Made by a program: the position numbers and the translations under genes
The notes under the pieces: model-generated
Seen by the model: only the letters and a program-made list of their open reading frames with translations
Told to the model about the DNA's origin: nothing
The model's database searches: none
NCBI RefSeq assembly: GCF_000499845.2
Contig: NC_023758.2
Coordinates: 31,464,069 to 31,528,068 of the forward strand
Direction: 5' to 3'
DNA length: 64,000 bases
Source of the DNA: Phaseolus vulgaris
Taxonomy: Eukaryota > Streptophyta > Magnoliopsida > Fabales > Fabaceae
Shown: positions 11,793 through 23,970 of the stretch, one piece after another
Layout of the letters: the number at the start of each line of letters is the position of its first letter
Position numbering within the stretch: position 1 is the first letter of the stretch

Positions 11793-13703
11793 TCATTTTT
11801 TCATTAGAAGAACCACTGTGTGTGCCGCTATACTTCTATTCTCTCCAAGACTGTCTACCTTTTCATGAGTTTTTGCTTTGATATTTACCACAGAAGAGTC
11901 CACTCCAAGCAATGCAGATAAGTTGGCTTTGATAGTGTCCTTGTGCGGGCTCAGTTTTGGCCGCTGAAGTATCAATGTAGCATCCAAATTTCCAATTTCA
12001 TAACCTGCCTCATGCATAAGTCTAACCTGTAAAATACCACAACACAGATCAGAAGTTGCAGATAAAGTATCCAGCAGTTGGACAACTTATCTTCAATCAT
12101 ATTCCTCGTAAAAAAGTTTATATTTATCAAATATCATTTCATTGTACAGTCAATCAGCCATCATATAGCAAATACATATCAAACCAAATGACATGAAGTA
12201 ATCAAATTATGAATCATAGGATTCTGAGATACAATGAAAAATAACTTCAACTAAATAAATCATACAAATAATCTCTATAGTGACATAAAAGAAGCTTAAC
12301 TACAAGCATCACAACAAAATCATAAGCTACAACTGAATTTATTTTAAAGGAATGAGACAGCAAAATTGATTGTGTGCATGACTGATTTCGCATCGGATGA
12401 AGTCAAATGTGGATTCATTCTTTACATCCATGCCGAATCGAAACTACTATGAATGAGTTCTATTTTTCAAATCTGAAATGTGAATTTGGGGTTCTAATTG
12501 CCAAACCAAACTTGCACACATATCATAAGAAAGTGCAATGTGAAACTTCAGAAAGAAAAAGAAGTTGACCAAGAATAGGGTGTGATCAAAAGTGCTCCTT
12601 CATTTGCTTATCATTTAACAATTTAAGGTTATCTAACTTTCAAACAGATAAAAAAACTTTAACGAGAATTGGAGAAAGAAAGACAAGAATGAAAAATAAT
12701 GAATCATTCAAGTGGGTAGTTCACATCGAAGACGGTATTGAACCAATTCACCCCTGTATTGTGTGATTCAGAGTCATATGTGATTATGCAGAGTTGAATC
12801 ATTCGAATCAGATTCTAAAAACTACGCATGCAAAAACTAATAAAAACAGGTAAACGCAGAGTGGGAAATCAAGCAACTCAACAAAAATTCAAAAATAGGA
12901 ACCGTTTTTGAGGGCAATACGAGTACTTATCTGATAGAATTGAACAGTATAAACAGTTTCATTCCATGTTGTATTAAAAAAATTTAAACAATAAGAAATA
13001 ACGGCATTCCATTATGCTTCCTTTCATTCCCTAACACCATACTTAAATTCCAGATTCCAATTCAATTCTAACTCTGCATATTTAAATTAAAAAAGGCCTT
13101 TTAATTTATTCCCAGGAAATGAATTGAATTCAAATCAACAATAATACAACGGAAACAAATGCCCAAACAAGAATCAGATAGTGATAGATAAACTAAAGTA
13201 GAAAAACGAAGACTTGTTTGTGGGATAATACTCACAGATTCATGGATGAAGACGGAAGAGGCACAACCCTTCCACTTAGGATCATTATCAGGAAATATTT
13301 GGCCTATATCAGGAAGACCTAACGCCCCCAAAATAGCATCGACGACGCAGTGAAGCAGAACGTCCCCATCGGAATGGGCCTCGCAACCTCTTTCGTGGGG
13401 TATGTTAATCCCACCGATGATCAGAGGGTAACCGGGTTCCAAGCGATGGAGGTCAAAACCGTGGCCGATCCGAAAGGGAAGAACCTTGGAAGGAGCGGCG
13501 GAGACTGGAGATTTGTCAACTTGGATTGAGGGGGTTGGGGTTGCTGAAGCTGAGGTTGAGGCTGAGATGTGTCTGAGACGGAGGCTGGGAAGGAGGGTAT
13601 TGTTTTTGCAAGGGAAAGAGGCAAATAGGTGAGAGGTTTTGGGGTTTGTTGTGAATGGAAGGAGGATGGAAGATGCTGTAGAGGAAGTTGCTGCCATAGC
13701 CAT
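11793..13703 (-). CDS. ISPF: 2-C-methyl-D-erythritol 2,4-cyclodiphosphate synthase, plastid
   Basis: The enzyme converts CDP-methylerythritol 2-phosphate to the 2,4-cyclodiphosphate with release of CMP, the fifth step of the plastid MEP isoprenoid pathway. Two coding exons are seen, 13236-13703 and 11793-12026, with a 1.2-kb GT-AG intron in phase 0, giving 233 residues. The start is the ATG at 13703; the second in-frame ATG is two codons on. Residues 1 to about 70 are Ser/Thr/Pro-rich and look like a chloroplast transit peptide. The mature part starts at FRIGHGFDLHRL, whose DxH pair binds the divalent metal, followed by HSDGDVLLH with the third metal-binding His. The C-terminus has AKTHEKVDSLGE and ends AAHTVVLLMKK. 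The exon junction falls between HES and VRLMHE, and the join reads through perfectly. It appears intact. Confidence 0.96.
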
Positions 13704-15991
13704 TGAAGCTTCGATTGAAATGGGAACCAACAACAAATTTCAGACACGACACAAGTTTGTTTGTGTGAATGGCTCACAACAGCAGTGTCCCTTATATTAT
13801 GTTTCTCTGTTATTTCTGAGTTGTAGGACGAGTTACTGGCAGACTTTAGGGGCGGCTCAGTTCCACAAATTAGACTTTGTGTTTAAAAAACAAATAAAAC
13901 CAACAATTCCAGAGATTATCTGAGTTGAATATTGAATTTTACTCTGACTCTTAATTGGATTCTACTTCTCCTTATTTAGCTTGGTCTTTCTTTGAATCTT
14001 TCTTAGAAATTAGGTTTAATTAATTTAAGATGATTTAATTTTGGTCCTTTATATTTTTTTTTTCAAATTTGGTTATTTCTATATTTTTTATCTCTATTTA
14101 TTAGAATGGATTTATAAATAATAACAAGGCAAACAAAGTTCTATGTTGTTATTTATATGTCATTAATAATATTGAGTTAGACATCAGAAAGATTTATGAA
14201 TTAATACCGCATCACTTGTAGTCTTATATCAGAGGATGAAAAGATTTAAGAATAGAAATTACGTTTTTTATGATCATGTTATACCTAGTGAAATATAAGA
14301 ATATATCTTAATCAACATAATAATCTTTAAGTATTATCAAGAAGTAAAATTTAAAAACCCGAAACATCTATATATAACTCAAATTATTAAAAAATGTCAT
14401 ACATAAATATTACTTATTGGAATAATTTTATTAATATAATCATGTTTTTTAATATTTTATATCAATCCATAAATATAATAACTTTTCTTCATTCTAGCAA
14501 AAGAAATTTAGAAAAGTATTTAATTGACTTTCAATATAATAATAAATGTATTGTAAATTAATTAATAAATAAATATTTTTTGACACCCAAATATTACCCC
14601 TTGACAACCCTTTATAATAATATAATTATATTTTCACTTTATTTAATAACTAGATATATTATTATTTTATTTATTTTTATTTTTATTAGTTAAAAAAAAT
14701 ATTTTCTTATTATATATTGTAGAATGGAAGTGAGAGAAAATAAAAATGTTAGATAATCTTTATTGTAATTAATATGAGGTACACATGAAAGCTTTTTTAT
14801 TGATTTATTTTTATATTTAAAGAAAACGCTCAAAAACAAGTTGGATTGATCCTGATAGGTTTTCAGCCACGTGATGACACGATTTGATATATGCTTCCCA
14901 TTTACAGTAACATTGTTTTGGTTTCTGCAACCTGTAGATTAGATCGGAAGAAACCTTGGAAGCTCTTATTGATAGTGTTTGCAAAAATTGATTTAACACC
15001 TTAGTACTTTGATTGTGTTTCGTGATATTTCGAAAATACAGCCAATACTACCGTCGCGTTACCGTCTGGGACACTGAGATACCGTCGCGTTACCGTCTTT
15101 GACACTGAGATACCGTCGCGTTGTGGCTGAAATAATGGTACGCTCATGGCTGGAATAGTGATATACTTTCATGCCAAATCCATGCTTCACTTTCTCCACT
15201 CTGTGATGCACAAGCACTCCAAGTCCAACCAGCAGCCTGAACCATAGCAATCTGCCTCACACAACCAGAGACGAAAATAAAAGAATACCATAGCAGCTGC
15301 AACTTCGATTTCTTCACTTTTCTGTGTCCACGAGCATGTGCATGCACGTTGGAAATCTTCTATTATTGGAAATCTCTTATTAATTAATTAGAAAATATGA
15401 CTAATACATTTTGTGAATTGATCCATTTATTGTATTTTAGTGTCTTGAAAACTGTAGTACTTTAAATGTATTTTAAAAATATGACACACTAATTATTCAT
15501 ATTGTTTTTTAATAATTTTTTTTCTTTTATTCTTTATATAAATAAAACTTGTATGAAGAGATATACCAACAAAAACAAGTGTAAAGAGAAAAGAGAAAAG
15601 AGAAATGTAAACAAGTAAGAAGAATAAATATAAAGTAAATGAGAAAATTGTTATTCACTATAATGTAAAATTAAAAATCTTAGTAAAACTAGAGAAATAA
15701 TTTATTTCTATAGTGCAGATATTTTATATGAAAAATATAAAAATATAGGCCATTCGAAATCCTAATTAGTTAGAGTATCTGCCAAATTCATAAGAAGATA
15801 AAATAAATAACTATTATATTTTCTTAAAAATATTAATAGACTAGTTTATGATCTTACTAAAAAAAATTGGGCCCGCCAAACATTTATTTTTGGTAAGCAA
15901 GAATCTTTTTACACATTTGCGTTACGCCGAAAAGCCTCCCTGTTTTGATTTAGCTTTCTATTTTACAATTTTAGACATATATTGAGTATAA
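13704..15991. other. Intergenic DNA between ISPF and SPO11-2
   Basis: The ISPF promoter should lie just above 13703; no clear TATA box was chosen. 14000-14800 is AT-rich without features. 14817-15350 is richer in G+C and open on the minus strand for 60-67 codons in several frames, but no protein family was recognised; it may be a decayed gene fragment. A 31-bp tandem repeat lies inside it. 15360-15990 is AT-rich and probably includes the 3' untranslated region of SPO11-2. Confidence 0.45.
15049..15123. repeat. 31-bp tandem repeat, 2.4 copies
   Basis: The word taccgtcgcgtt starts at 15049, 15080 and 15111. The two full units differ only at ctggg versus ctttg. The unit holds several CG dinucleotides, rare in this AT-rich region. 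Confidence 0.92.
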
Positions 15992-18693
15992 TTATACGTA
16001 ATCGGACTGGACAATTTTTTTAGCTATATACTTCCCCAAATAGTCATATCCATGAAAGTATAGAGCCTCAATTTCAGCTTTCCTTCCTCTCTGAATCATT
16101 ACGGCCACTTCATCCTTGTAATTATCCTGTCAAACAACATTTGTTAAAGTAAAACACGCTTTGGTTGAACAGAATATTCTTCTGTTAGTTCAGGGACATG
16201 ATGCTTGATGTACATCAATTTTAACATAATGCTTATACAGATCAGTTATTGAGTACGGCCTATTTGCTTATACAGTTATTGTGCACAGAAGTTTCTTGCA
16301 TGGAAATCTAATAATGCAGAATCATTGGAATCAATCCAAATGTACAAATCACAATAGCAACGTATGTCAAAATGTCTTGTACAAAAAACGAATTTAATAA
16401 ATTGTAATAAACATAAATCACTAAACAAAACTCGAGGAAGCAAATAATACAGTTGGGGCATATTCAGAGGTTTTGATAGCTTACCTGTAATATTCCTGAG
16501 GACATCAAGCTCTGAGCAATTTGCAGATCCTTTGGCTTCAATGGAACGAAAGATTGGTCAGGCAACAGAGGTAGATCATTCCCCCGCAGTCCTAACCACT
16601 TGACGTTGCAAGCTAGATAATGCATATGAAAACATTTCTTAAGTTTCTTTCCAACACATTAGAGCTATTATACTTTTGTTATAACGAGATTATACAACTA
16701 CCGTATCTGTATGCCTCTAGGCCCATTCCTACACTTCCAAATTTGAAGGTGCATAGAATGGCTAATCCAGCTGGGTTCCTTTATAAGTTTGAACACGGGT
16801 AGAACAAAATGTTACATTTTTTAACGTAAAAAAGAACAGAATATCTTTTTGAAAGGGAAGTTATTATCGGTACAAAGACAAGGAATTATACCAATCCACC
16901 AAAGCTAAAATTGGCAAATCTGGAAAAGCTCGATTCATCCGATAAAGAAGAAATCTGAATTTGAACTTTGGCGTTTCAGTTACTAAAAGCACTCATATCA
17001 ATGGATTAACAGTACCATATATTACATAATAGTGTCAAACTTTTAAGATCAAGCAAGAGCTCTAAGATATTGAATTATATATCTTGTAAACTGGTGTACA
17101 GGGTACCTTGTGGCCATATCTGGATAACCTTTAGCAGTGATAAGAATGCTTGGAATTTGATGAAAAAACCGATCCTCAGTAAGCCGCTGAAATATTGCGT
17201 GCTAAAAGAGAACCAAACACTACTGTATAAAAAAGTATTGTTCTTCCTTGGGAAAGTACGGAACGTTTCAACTTTCAAAATAGCATGATGCAATAGTTCA
17301 GCGAAATTAGGAATTTGAATGAACCAAACAACCTCTAACAAGCTCACCTTTTCCACAATTATAACGTACCGAGCATCTGCATGTAGAACCAATCTCTCTA
17401 ACAAATTCAAGTCACCAGAAATTGGAAATCCAGAAGAACCACACAAAGAGCAATCAACCACCTCTTTGCCTGGTTCCTGTACAAGAAACATCATTTACAA
17501 TACTTCATCAAACAATTCGTGTAAAATACCCTAGCCATAAAATACTGAAATTGCAATATCCTCGAATGAAGGATTCACGAGAAACCTGCAAAGTCAGACG
17601 GCCAGAAATGAGTCCTCGACTAGAAGCCATGATTCCAAGACTGAATCGACTGCACCGAAGCAATGCTACGAGATCTGTTTGGCGCAGATTGATATTCCCG
17701 TTAGAACTTTAAAATTTTACGAAAAGAAAACAAGATAAACGAAATAGTATTACTCATTAGTTAGAACTAACATAAGCATGAATTAAAATTAGATTTAGAT
17801 AAACTAAATGAGAAATCTATAAATTAATTTATGTATTAACGAAAAACTAGTTTCATTTTATTTTTTCTTATAAATGATTATCCAAAAGGAAACGACACAG
17901 TAGTAATAACCTTGGATAGTCCTGTTAACATGCGTTTGAGAAGGAAACAGGTCTGGCGAAAGACAGAGCAGCTTGTAGAAGAGCTCCCTCTGCGTGACAC
18001 GCTTTTCCTGAAGCAATATCTGATAGCAGATCTCCATCGCCTTCCACACTGCAAGTCAAAGATTAAATTTATATCTCAAAAGCACAAAAAATTGGAAAGA
18101 AAAGAATAAGAAAAATGAAAAAACTGCATATGCAATCTGTACCCCTGACAAAGGCCTTTGCTGCAATAGGTCTCATCAGAGACCTTGTCGATATGGAATT
18201 GGAGAGAAAAACACGTGACAGTTCCGTCAACAGGCCATGAATGACTCGACTATTGCTATATTTTCTCTGAATCTGTTTGTTTCTTAGGATTATTAAGCTA
18301 AAATTTGAAATATATTCATATTTGTTTTCTGATAGCAAATAAGCTAAGAATAAGATAACACAGTGACTAGAACAAGGTAAAGTAGTGTTTAAAAGTTTAT
18401 TCAAGTGAAACAGGGAGATTATAGCTTATGATTAATCGAAATCGTACCAAAGGCAAATTTGAGATGGCAGGGTTAGATGCATTTAATATTTTGAGAAAAT
18501 TGAGTACAGAAACTTCAATTCTCGCTCGGACCTGCACGCGTCAAAACGAAACTGGCACGATCAAGAGAAAGAGAAAAACAAAAAAGGATGGATGTTGAAA
18601 GAGCATTATTACCTGAGCAGGAGGGACGATATCGGCATTACAGAGCTCTTGATCGGAGAAGAATTTTAGCGTCGAATTTTGAAGATCTTCCAT
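15992..18693 (-). CDS. SPO11-2: Meiotic recombination protein SPO11-2
   Basis: SPO11-2 is a topoisomerase VI subunit A homologue that acts with SPO11-1 to make the double-strand breaks that start meiotic recombination. Eleven exons: 18613-18693, 18448-18531, 18143-18272, 17911-18048, 17586-17674, 17348-17476, 17107-17201, 16892-16954, 16702-16778, 16485-16612, 15992-16126. All phases fit and all introns are GT-AG; the protein is 382 residues, about the length of Arabidopsis SPO11-2. It starts [15 protein letters not shown]. The catalytic tyrosine is Tyr123 in [25 protein letters not shown] follows at about 152-166. The Toprim acidic residues are Glu216 in VIIVEK and Asp269 in LVDWNPAGL. The C-terminus is [14 protein letters not shown]. 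No break was found. Several introns are short, so retention could produce variant transcripts, as reported for plant SPO11 genes. Confidence 0.95.
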
Positions 18694-19307
18694 CGGAGCG
18701 TGAAATCTCTAGAATTCCGTAACTGTATAATTGGCGCGCAATGGCAGTAAGATAGCAATTTCATGTGTTTAAATACATATATAACAGTCATTCCAGAAAA
18801 AGGAATATAACTTATTTTACAAATTGCTATCAAATTTCTTTAACATTATATGGTTATTTTTTATTCATGTAATTTTTTGATTTGGAGAAATTGGAAGAAG
18901 CTCAACAATTTGGACTGGACTGGACTACTAGCAGACTAACACAGCAGGCCCATGTTAATTGCTATTCACCTCACCTCCCACTTTCAACTTCCAACTTGTT
19001 TTTTTTTTAAAAAGCACCATCACCAAATTAGTGGACACCTTTTTGTGTCAATTAAAATAAGAGAGAAAAAGAAAAGAGAGAGAGAGCGCAGATGAATAAT
19101 TAGTATTTTTCTTCCTTGTCGGCCCGCACTGTTGTCTTGTATCGGATAACCGCAAGATTGATTCCATTGTCTTGTACATGCGTGCTCACACACGACACAT
19201 CTTTCTGATTCTACAAAGGACAATACTCATCAAAAGGAGAAAGTGGCACCAAAATGCTGGAAAAGAACAAAAGCTTTTCACACTTTCACTTCTATGTACC
19301 CACAACT

Positions 19308-19313
19308 AGTCAA
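19308..19313 (-). promoter_or_regulatory. W-box core upstream of the WRKY gene
   Basis: AGTCAA, which is TTGACT on the minus strand, the core bound by WRKY proteins. It lies 167 bases before the proposed ATG. A six-base word occurs often by chance. Confidence 0.4.
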
Positions 19314-19402
19314 ATCTTAAAGCCTCAAAAACACAAACTAACAATGATTATAGATAGCCAAACCATGGTTGAAATTTCTCCAAAAACTTGTAATCTTCTT
19401 CT

Positions 19403-19408
19403 TTGACT
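19403..19408 (+). promoter_or_regulatory. W-box core upstream of the WRKY gene
   Basis: TTGACT within ctttgactcaatc, about 30 bases upstream of the TATA box at 19435. Together with the core at 19308 it would allow auto- or cross-regulation by WRKY factors, which is common for this family. Confidence 0.45.
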
Positions 19409-19434
19409 CAATCATCCCTATCTCTACCTTCTCC

Positions 19435-19445
19435 TATATATATAT
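19435..19445 (+). promoter_or_regulatory. TATA box of the WRKY gene
   Basis: tatatatatat preceded by a pyrimidine-rich stretch. A start site about 30 bases further would lie just before the ATG at 19480, which favours that ATG over the in-frame one near 19446. Confidence 0.5.
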
Positions 19446-19479
19446 GATATGCAGTTGGAAGAACTTGCACGTACGCGTA

Positions 19480-20428
19480 ATGGTTTGGGATTTGCAATCT
19501 ATTGTGGGATGCACCATTGCCCCAGCCACCACTATGGACAACCCGAATCTCATTCTTTCTCAAGGTTTTTGTGCTGAACCAGATGACCTACTTTACGATT
19601 TTCAGGAATTCTCAGAAACCAAAACGGTGCTTAATGAATTGGAAGAGATTTACAAACCTTTCTACCCCAATGTTCATCACAACCCTCATCCCATCATTTC
19701 AAGTTCCCAACCTATCCCAGATAAAAATGTCAAAGAACTCAAACTATCAAACAAAGTAGACGTGCAAGCACAAGATTTGCACGACACGGAAGCATCTACA
19801 TGCAGAAAAAGGTAAATTATTCATCCAACTGAATTTTTAAATTGATGTTCCATGTATAATTTTGCTTCGTTACATTAAAAGTTGTTAGAGATGGGAACCA
19901 TAGATTATGAAATTTCATTAATGGATGGATGGAAATTCTATCTTATAATGATTGATATAGTTGTTGGTATAGCTGTGAGGGTAAACTACATTACTTAATA
20001 AATTTCAATATGTTATATAATACGAGTGTTAATTTGTCAGCAAAAAGAAGCAGAACAAGAAGAGGGTGGTGAAACATATGAACGCGGTAGATGGTGTGTC
20101 AGATCCATGGGCATGGCGTAAATATGGGCAGAAACCAATAAAGGGATCACCCTATCCACGAAGCTATTATAGATGCAGCAGCTCCAAAGGATGTTTGGCT
20201 AGGAAATTCGTGGAACTTAGCCATTTGGATCCCGGAGTTTTGATAGTTACCTACACCGCAGAACATAGTCCTCACCCAACTCGCAAAAACTCAAGAACAG
20301 GGAGGGGCAGTTCCACCATTGCACCTCCAACAACTCATAGTGATGATATGCAGACTCTTTCTTCAAGGATAAATGTGGTTGTGGAGGCCCTGGAAGTTGA
20401 GCATGAGCGTTTTAAAGTTCAACAGTAA
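19480..20428 (+). CDS. WRKY transcription factor, group IIe (WRKY22/27/29-like)
   Basis: A plant nuclear DNA-binding protein; relatives (WRKY22, 27, 29) act in immune signalling. Two exons, 19480-19811 and 20041-20428, are joined in phase 2 to give 239 residues. The N-terminus MVWDLQSIV and the [10 protein letters not shown] motif at about 55-64 are typical of this subgroup. A basic stretch, KKKQNKKR, precedes the WRKY domain. WRKYGQK is at 136-142, followed by [20 protein letters not shown]. Zinc ligands are Cys156, Cys162 and His186, but the normal H-x-H is H-S-P-H here, so the last ligand would be His189 with a changed spacing. The domain has no intron, although WRKY genes of this group normally carry one after the PR codons. 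It ends HERFKVQQ, short for the group. A polyadenylation signal (aataaa) is at 20537. It could be a working factor or one losing its DNA binding. Confidence 0.9.
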
Positions 20429-21982
20429 AGGAGCTTAAGAAAGTGGAAGGTTTTGTAGAAGGTGGTAAAAGGACTTGCATCCTTGCATAGACTACAGAAA
20501 AATATTGTTCAAAATGATTTGTTATTTGTTTTATACAATAAATTTGATTTTTTTTAAAAATTAATATATTTCTTCTCTTAAAATTATATTAATATTATGT
20601 TAAAATTGTCAAAAACTTAATAAATAATTGAACCGCTAATACATATATGTATGTCGATGTTTAACATGAATAAAATATTTAAGAAACGTGTTTGAAGAAC
20701 ACAATATTTAAAAAAACGTATTCGAAGAACACAACATTTAAGAGATGTATTTGACCTACCTTAAAATTTGAACTCGTCGTTTATGAAAATTCTCCCTCCC
20801 TCTCCTCCAAATTTGGTAATTGGATCCATCAGACACATACTAATACTACAATTTGTTGTCTGTTTTTTGAGGCTTTACTTTAAAATTAAAGAAAAATAAA
20901 AACATTTTTACTCAATCGTTAAAATAAAATAAAAAAAATCTGAAATAGGCGTTTACTCGAACATTTATTATCAATAAATCCACTACTTCGTTATTTTACT
21001 CAATCGTTAACATTCAATTAGTGATAAAATTAAGAATGAGATAGCCATTGATTAGATCAATTTTGCGTGGTATTGTTTTTGAAGTAAGTTAGAGTTTGAC
21101 CGGCCAATTAAATAGTTTATAAATTAGTTGCCGTGATTGTTTTACTACAGATTAGTTGACTAGTTTATAAATTAGTTGTCGAGTTTGTTCAAAAACAAAT
21201 AATTTACAAAATCTGATTTGATGACCTAATACAAGTAAAAGGTCATTTTTAAATTATATTTTAATTGTCCATATTAATTTAAAAGGTTAACCATGTCATC
21301 GTGTCACCTTACTCACCATGAAATTATTTTTTTGCAATTTAATTGTCTTTACCATGGGATCATAGAAACAACATAGTATTTAAGCAGGTTAGGATAGATG
21401 GTGAAGAGGTTTTTTACATGACACGTATAAAAGCATGAATTGTTAAGCATGATATTTGATAAAGTGCTTCAATAGAATCAGGAAGTGCTATTAGGAGTAT
21501 TTATATCCATTTTCTTATATGTTATGTCTGTTTAGTTGTTGGTCTGTATGTTGGATGTTTATATTTGATCTTGTTGAGATGAAGGAATGGTTGCATGTTG
21601 CACTTGAAGCTTAGAAAACACTCTATGATGTTTCTTGAACCTATTCTTTGGTGAACGATCTTTTGGCAATAATGTTGCTCATGCTAGAGAAGGATGAATA
21701 TTTGTAATTTTGAAGCATTCACTTTCCTCTTTTACTTATTCGTAACAACTGGGAACTCTTGCATGTTGGATGTGTTTTGTTGGTCATATAGTCTTTGGTC
21801 AATTATGCTTGGTCATTTGTACTTTTTTGGGATGTGTTTATAAGAGATTTTAGTTCTAAAGTTGTTTTGGGTATGACTCTTTGGTTGTAGGGAACCGTCT
21901 TTCTGTTTTTTTTCACCAACTCTCAGGTATAATAGGATTAAAATATTTCTAAAATATTATACATTTATTTTATTTATTTATT
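20429..21982. other. Intergenic DNA downstream of the WRKY gene
   Basis: The first 110 bases are the likely WRKY 3' untranslated region. A repeat shared with 11140-11530 occupies about 20545-20770, including three 30-bp tandem units. The rest is AT-rich without a recognisable gene; the G/T-rich part at 21480-21930 is probably an old transposon fragment but could not be classified. Confidence 0.45.
20545..20770. repeat. Dispersed AT-rich repeat, copy 2, with 30-bp tandem units
   Basis: The first part matches 11330-11420. From 20674 a 30-base unit, aatatttaagaaacgtgttt then gaagaacac, occurs three times with small changes (20674, 20703, 20733). Confidence 0.55.
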
Positions 21983-22196
21983 TATTTCTACTTTAATAAT
22001 TATCAAATTATATATAATTATTATATGCAACATTGTATGATATTGTACCTAATTATATGCAATTAATTTAATTTAATAATGATAGAATCTCATGTCCTAC
22101 CTAATTAGATTGTAATTTGAGGAGAGAAACTCTATATATTTTCTATAGACACATAAGAAACATCTCTTCTTCTTACCATTTTTTATCATTTTCTTA
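21983..22196 (+). repeat. 5' LTR of the copia remnant (approximate)
   Basis: Aligns with 23971-24199; ends just before the primer-binding site at 22199. It lacks a segment around gataaagtgatgtaatac that is present in the 3' copy. The left boundary is approximate. Confidence 0.6.
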
Positions 22197-23970
22197 TATG
22201 GTATTAGAGCACCTATGGGTGCCCTGACAACCTCTCCATTTTTATCCCCTAAATAAAAATCATGTATGGCAAAGAAGACATCAGTAACAAGTTCAATAGA
22301 AACCTCGTACAAGGCTTTAGTGCCGAGCAAATTCAGTAATTGGCAAAGCTATTTACTCGCTCAATAATAACGGTAAAAGTGGCACTTTTGTTAGCTCTGT
22401 AGCTCTGTTTGCCCATAACTCCTCTTCTAATTTTGCTTTTACGAAATCATGGATTTTGGATAGCGGAGCAACCGATCACATTGCATCGGATTCACAATTT
22501 TTCACACACACTTCATCATCATTTATTTCAAATGTTAATATGTTCAGAGGCTCAACTGCGTCCATCTCATCTACGGGCACAATTAATTCAATGACAAAAT
22601 CACTCTCAAGGATGTTCTTTGTGTTTCTTCTTTTAATTTAAATTTCATGTTGTTCGTTAATAAGATAACCAGTTCACTAAATTGTTGTGTCGTTTTTGCG
22701 TTTGGCAGCACTTGGCTACGGGGAGGATGATTGGCTCGGTAAACAAAACGCAGACTTATACTACATGTCCCCTCCTCCAAACCAAGCCCACGCATTTCAA
22801 ATATCGACTGATCCTGATTAATGGCACAAGCGCCTCAGACATCCTTCTCCGGCGTGTCTACAACTTGTATCTTCCTTACTACCTATCCCTATTTGTAAAA
22901 ATCTCATTCTCATTCATAATAATTGTAGTATTTGTCCCAAAGCTAAACATACAAGGCTACCTTTCCTTTAAGCACAATAAAATTTCATTCTCCATTTAAT
23001 TTCATTCTACACGTTGATTCAACAAATCCCTTTATGGTCTCAAACAAACATCTCATGGTTTTCAACATTTTCTCATGTGATTAAATCGGTAGGATTTCAA
23101 TAGTCCAAGACAGATTACTCTCTATTCACAAGATAGAATAACTCATCATTTATTGCCCTTTTGATTTATGTGGATGATATTCTTTTTGACAGGAAATGAC
23201 ACAAATTCAGCGTGTTAAAGATTGTCTATTACAACAATTTCACATTAAAGATCTTGGAGACCTAAAATATTTTCTAGGGATTGAATTTTCGCATTCCAAA
23301 GCTGGTATTTACATGTCCCACAGAAAATATGCGTTTCATATACCTAAAACTCACACCAACGATGTTATTAAAGGATCTAGTCAAATACAGGCGACTCGTG
23401 GGACGACTGATATACCTCACGGTTACTCGACTTGACAGCATTTTCGGTTCGGACCTAAGTCAATATATACAGGATCCACGAAAATCTCATTGGGATGTCG
23501 CGAGTACACCAAAGGATCACCAGAATAAGGATTGTTATTGTCATTCGAAAACAATCTAACATTGACAGCTTATTACTCTGGGGAGGTTGTCAGACAAGTC
23601 GGAGATCAGTATCTGGGTATTGCATTTTTTTGGTTCTTCTATTTTTTTGGGTACCGCGTGATGGCCAATACTTATTTGGAGATAGTTTGGTTGCGATATG
23701 TGTTGCATGATTTAAAGATGTCATGTAACTTGCCAACTCAATTTTTCTTCCACTTTTATGTGACAATCAAGCAACATCACATATAACAGCAAACCCAGTA
23801 TTTCATAAACGCACAAAACGAAACACATTGAGATAGACTACCACATTGTGCGAGAAAAATTAAAAGTTGGGATAATCAGTCCTTCATATGTACTAGGCAA
23901 TGAACGGCTTTTTTGACGCTATGACACAAGTTGGGATTAATGATCTTCCCCTACCAAACTCGAGGGTGAG

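Larger units (their letters stand above)
18694..19479. other. Intergenic region between SPO11-2 and the WRKY gene (divergent promoters)
   Basis: The two genes point away from each other, so this 786-bp stretch must hold both promoters. A GA-rich tract at 19060-19090 and two W-box cores near the WRKY gene are the only structures noted. Confidence 0.5.

Noticed and set aside
13704..13736. Longer N-terminus for ISPF.
   Set aside because: The upstream in-frame start is TTG; the first ATG is at 13703.
13639..13923. Plus-strand open frame opposite the ISPF transit-peptide exon.
   Set aside because: It is the complement of the real exon and its promoter and has no recognisable product.
15049..15123. 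CRISPR-like short repeat.
   Set aside because: The 31-base units abut each other directly, so this is a simple tandem repeat.
17640..17674. Phe in CSRFSLGIM of SPO11-2 where relatives have Tyr, as a lost catalytic tyrosine.
   Set aside because: The catalytic tyrosine of plant SPO11-2 lies in the RELFYK motif, which is intact here as Tyr123.
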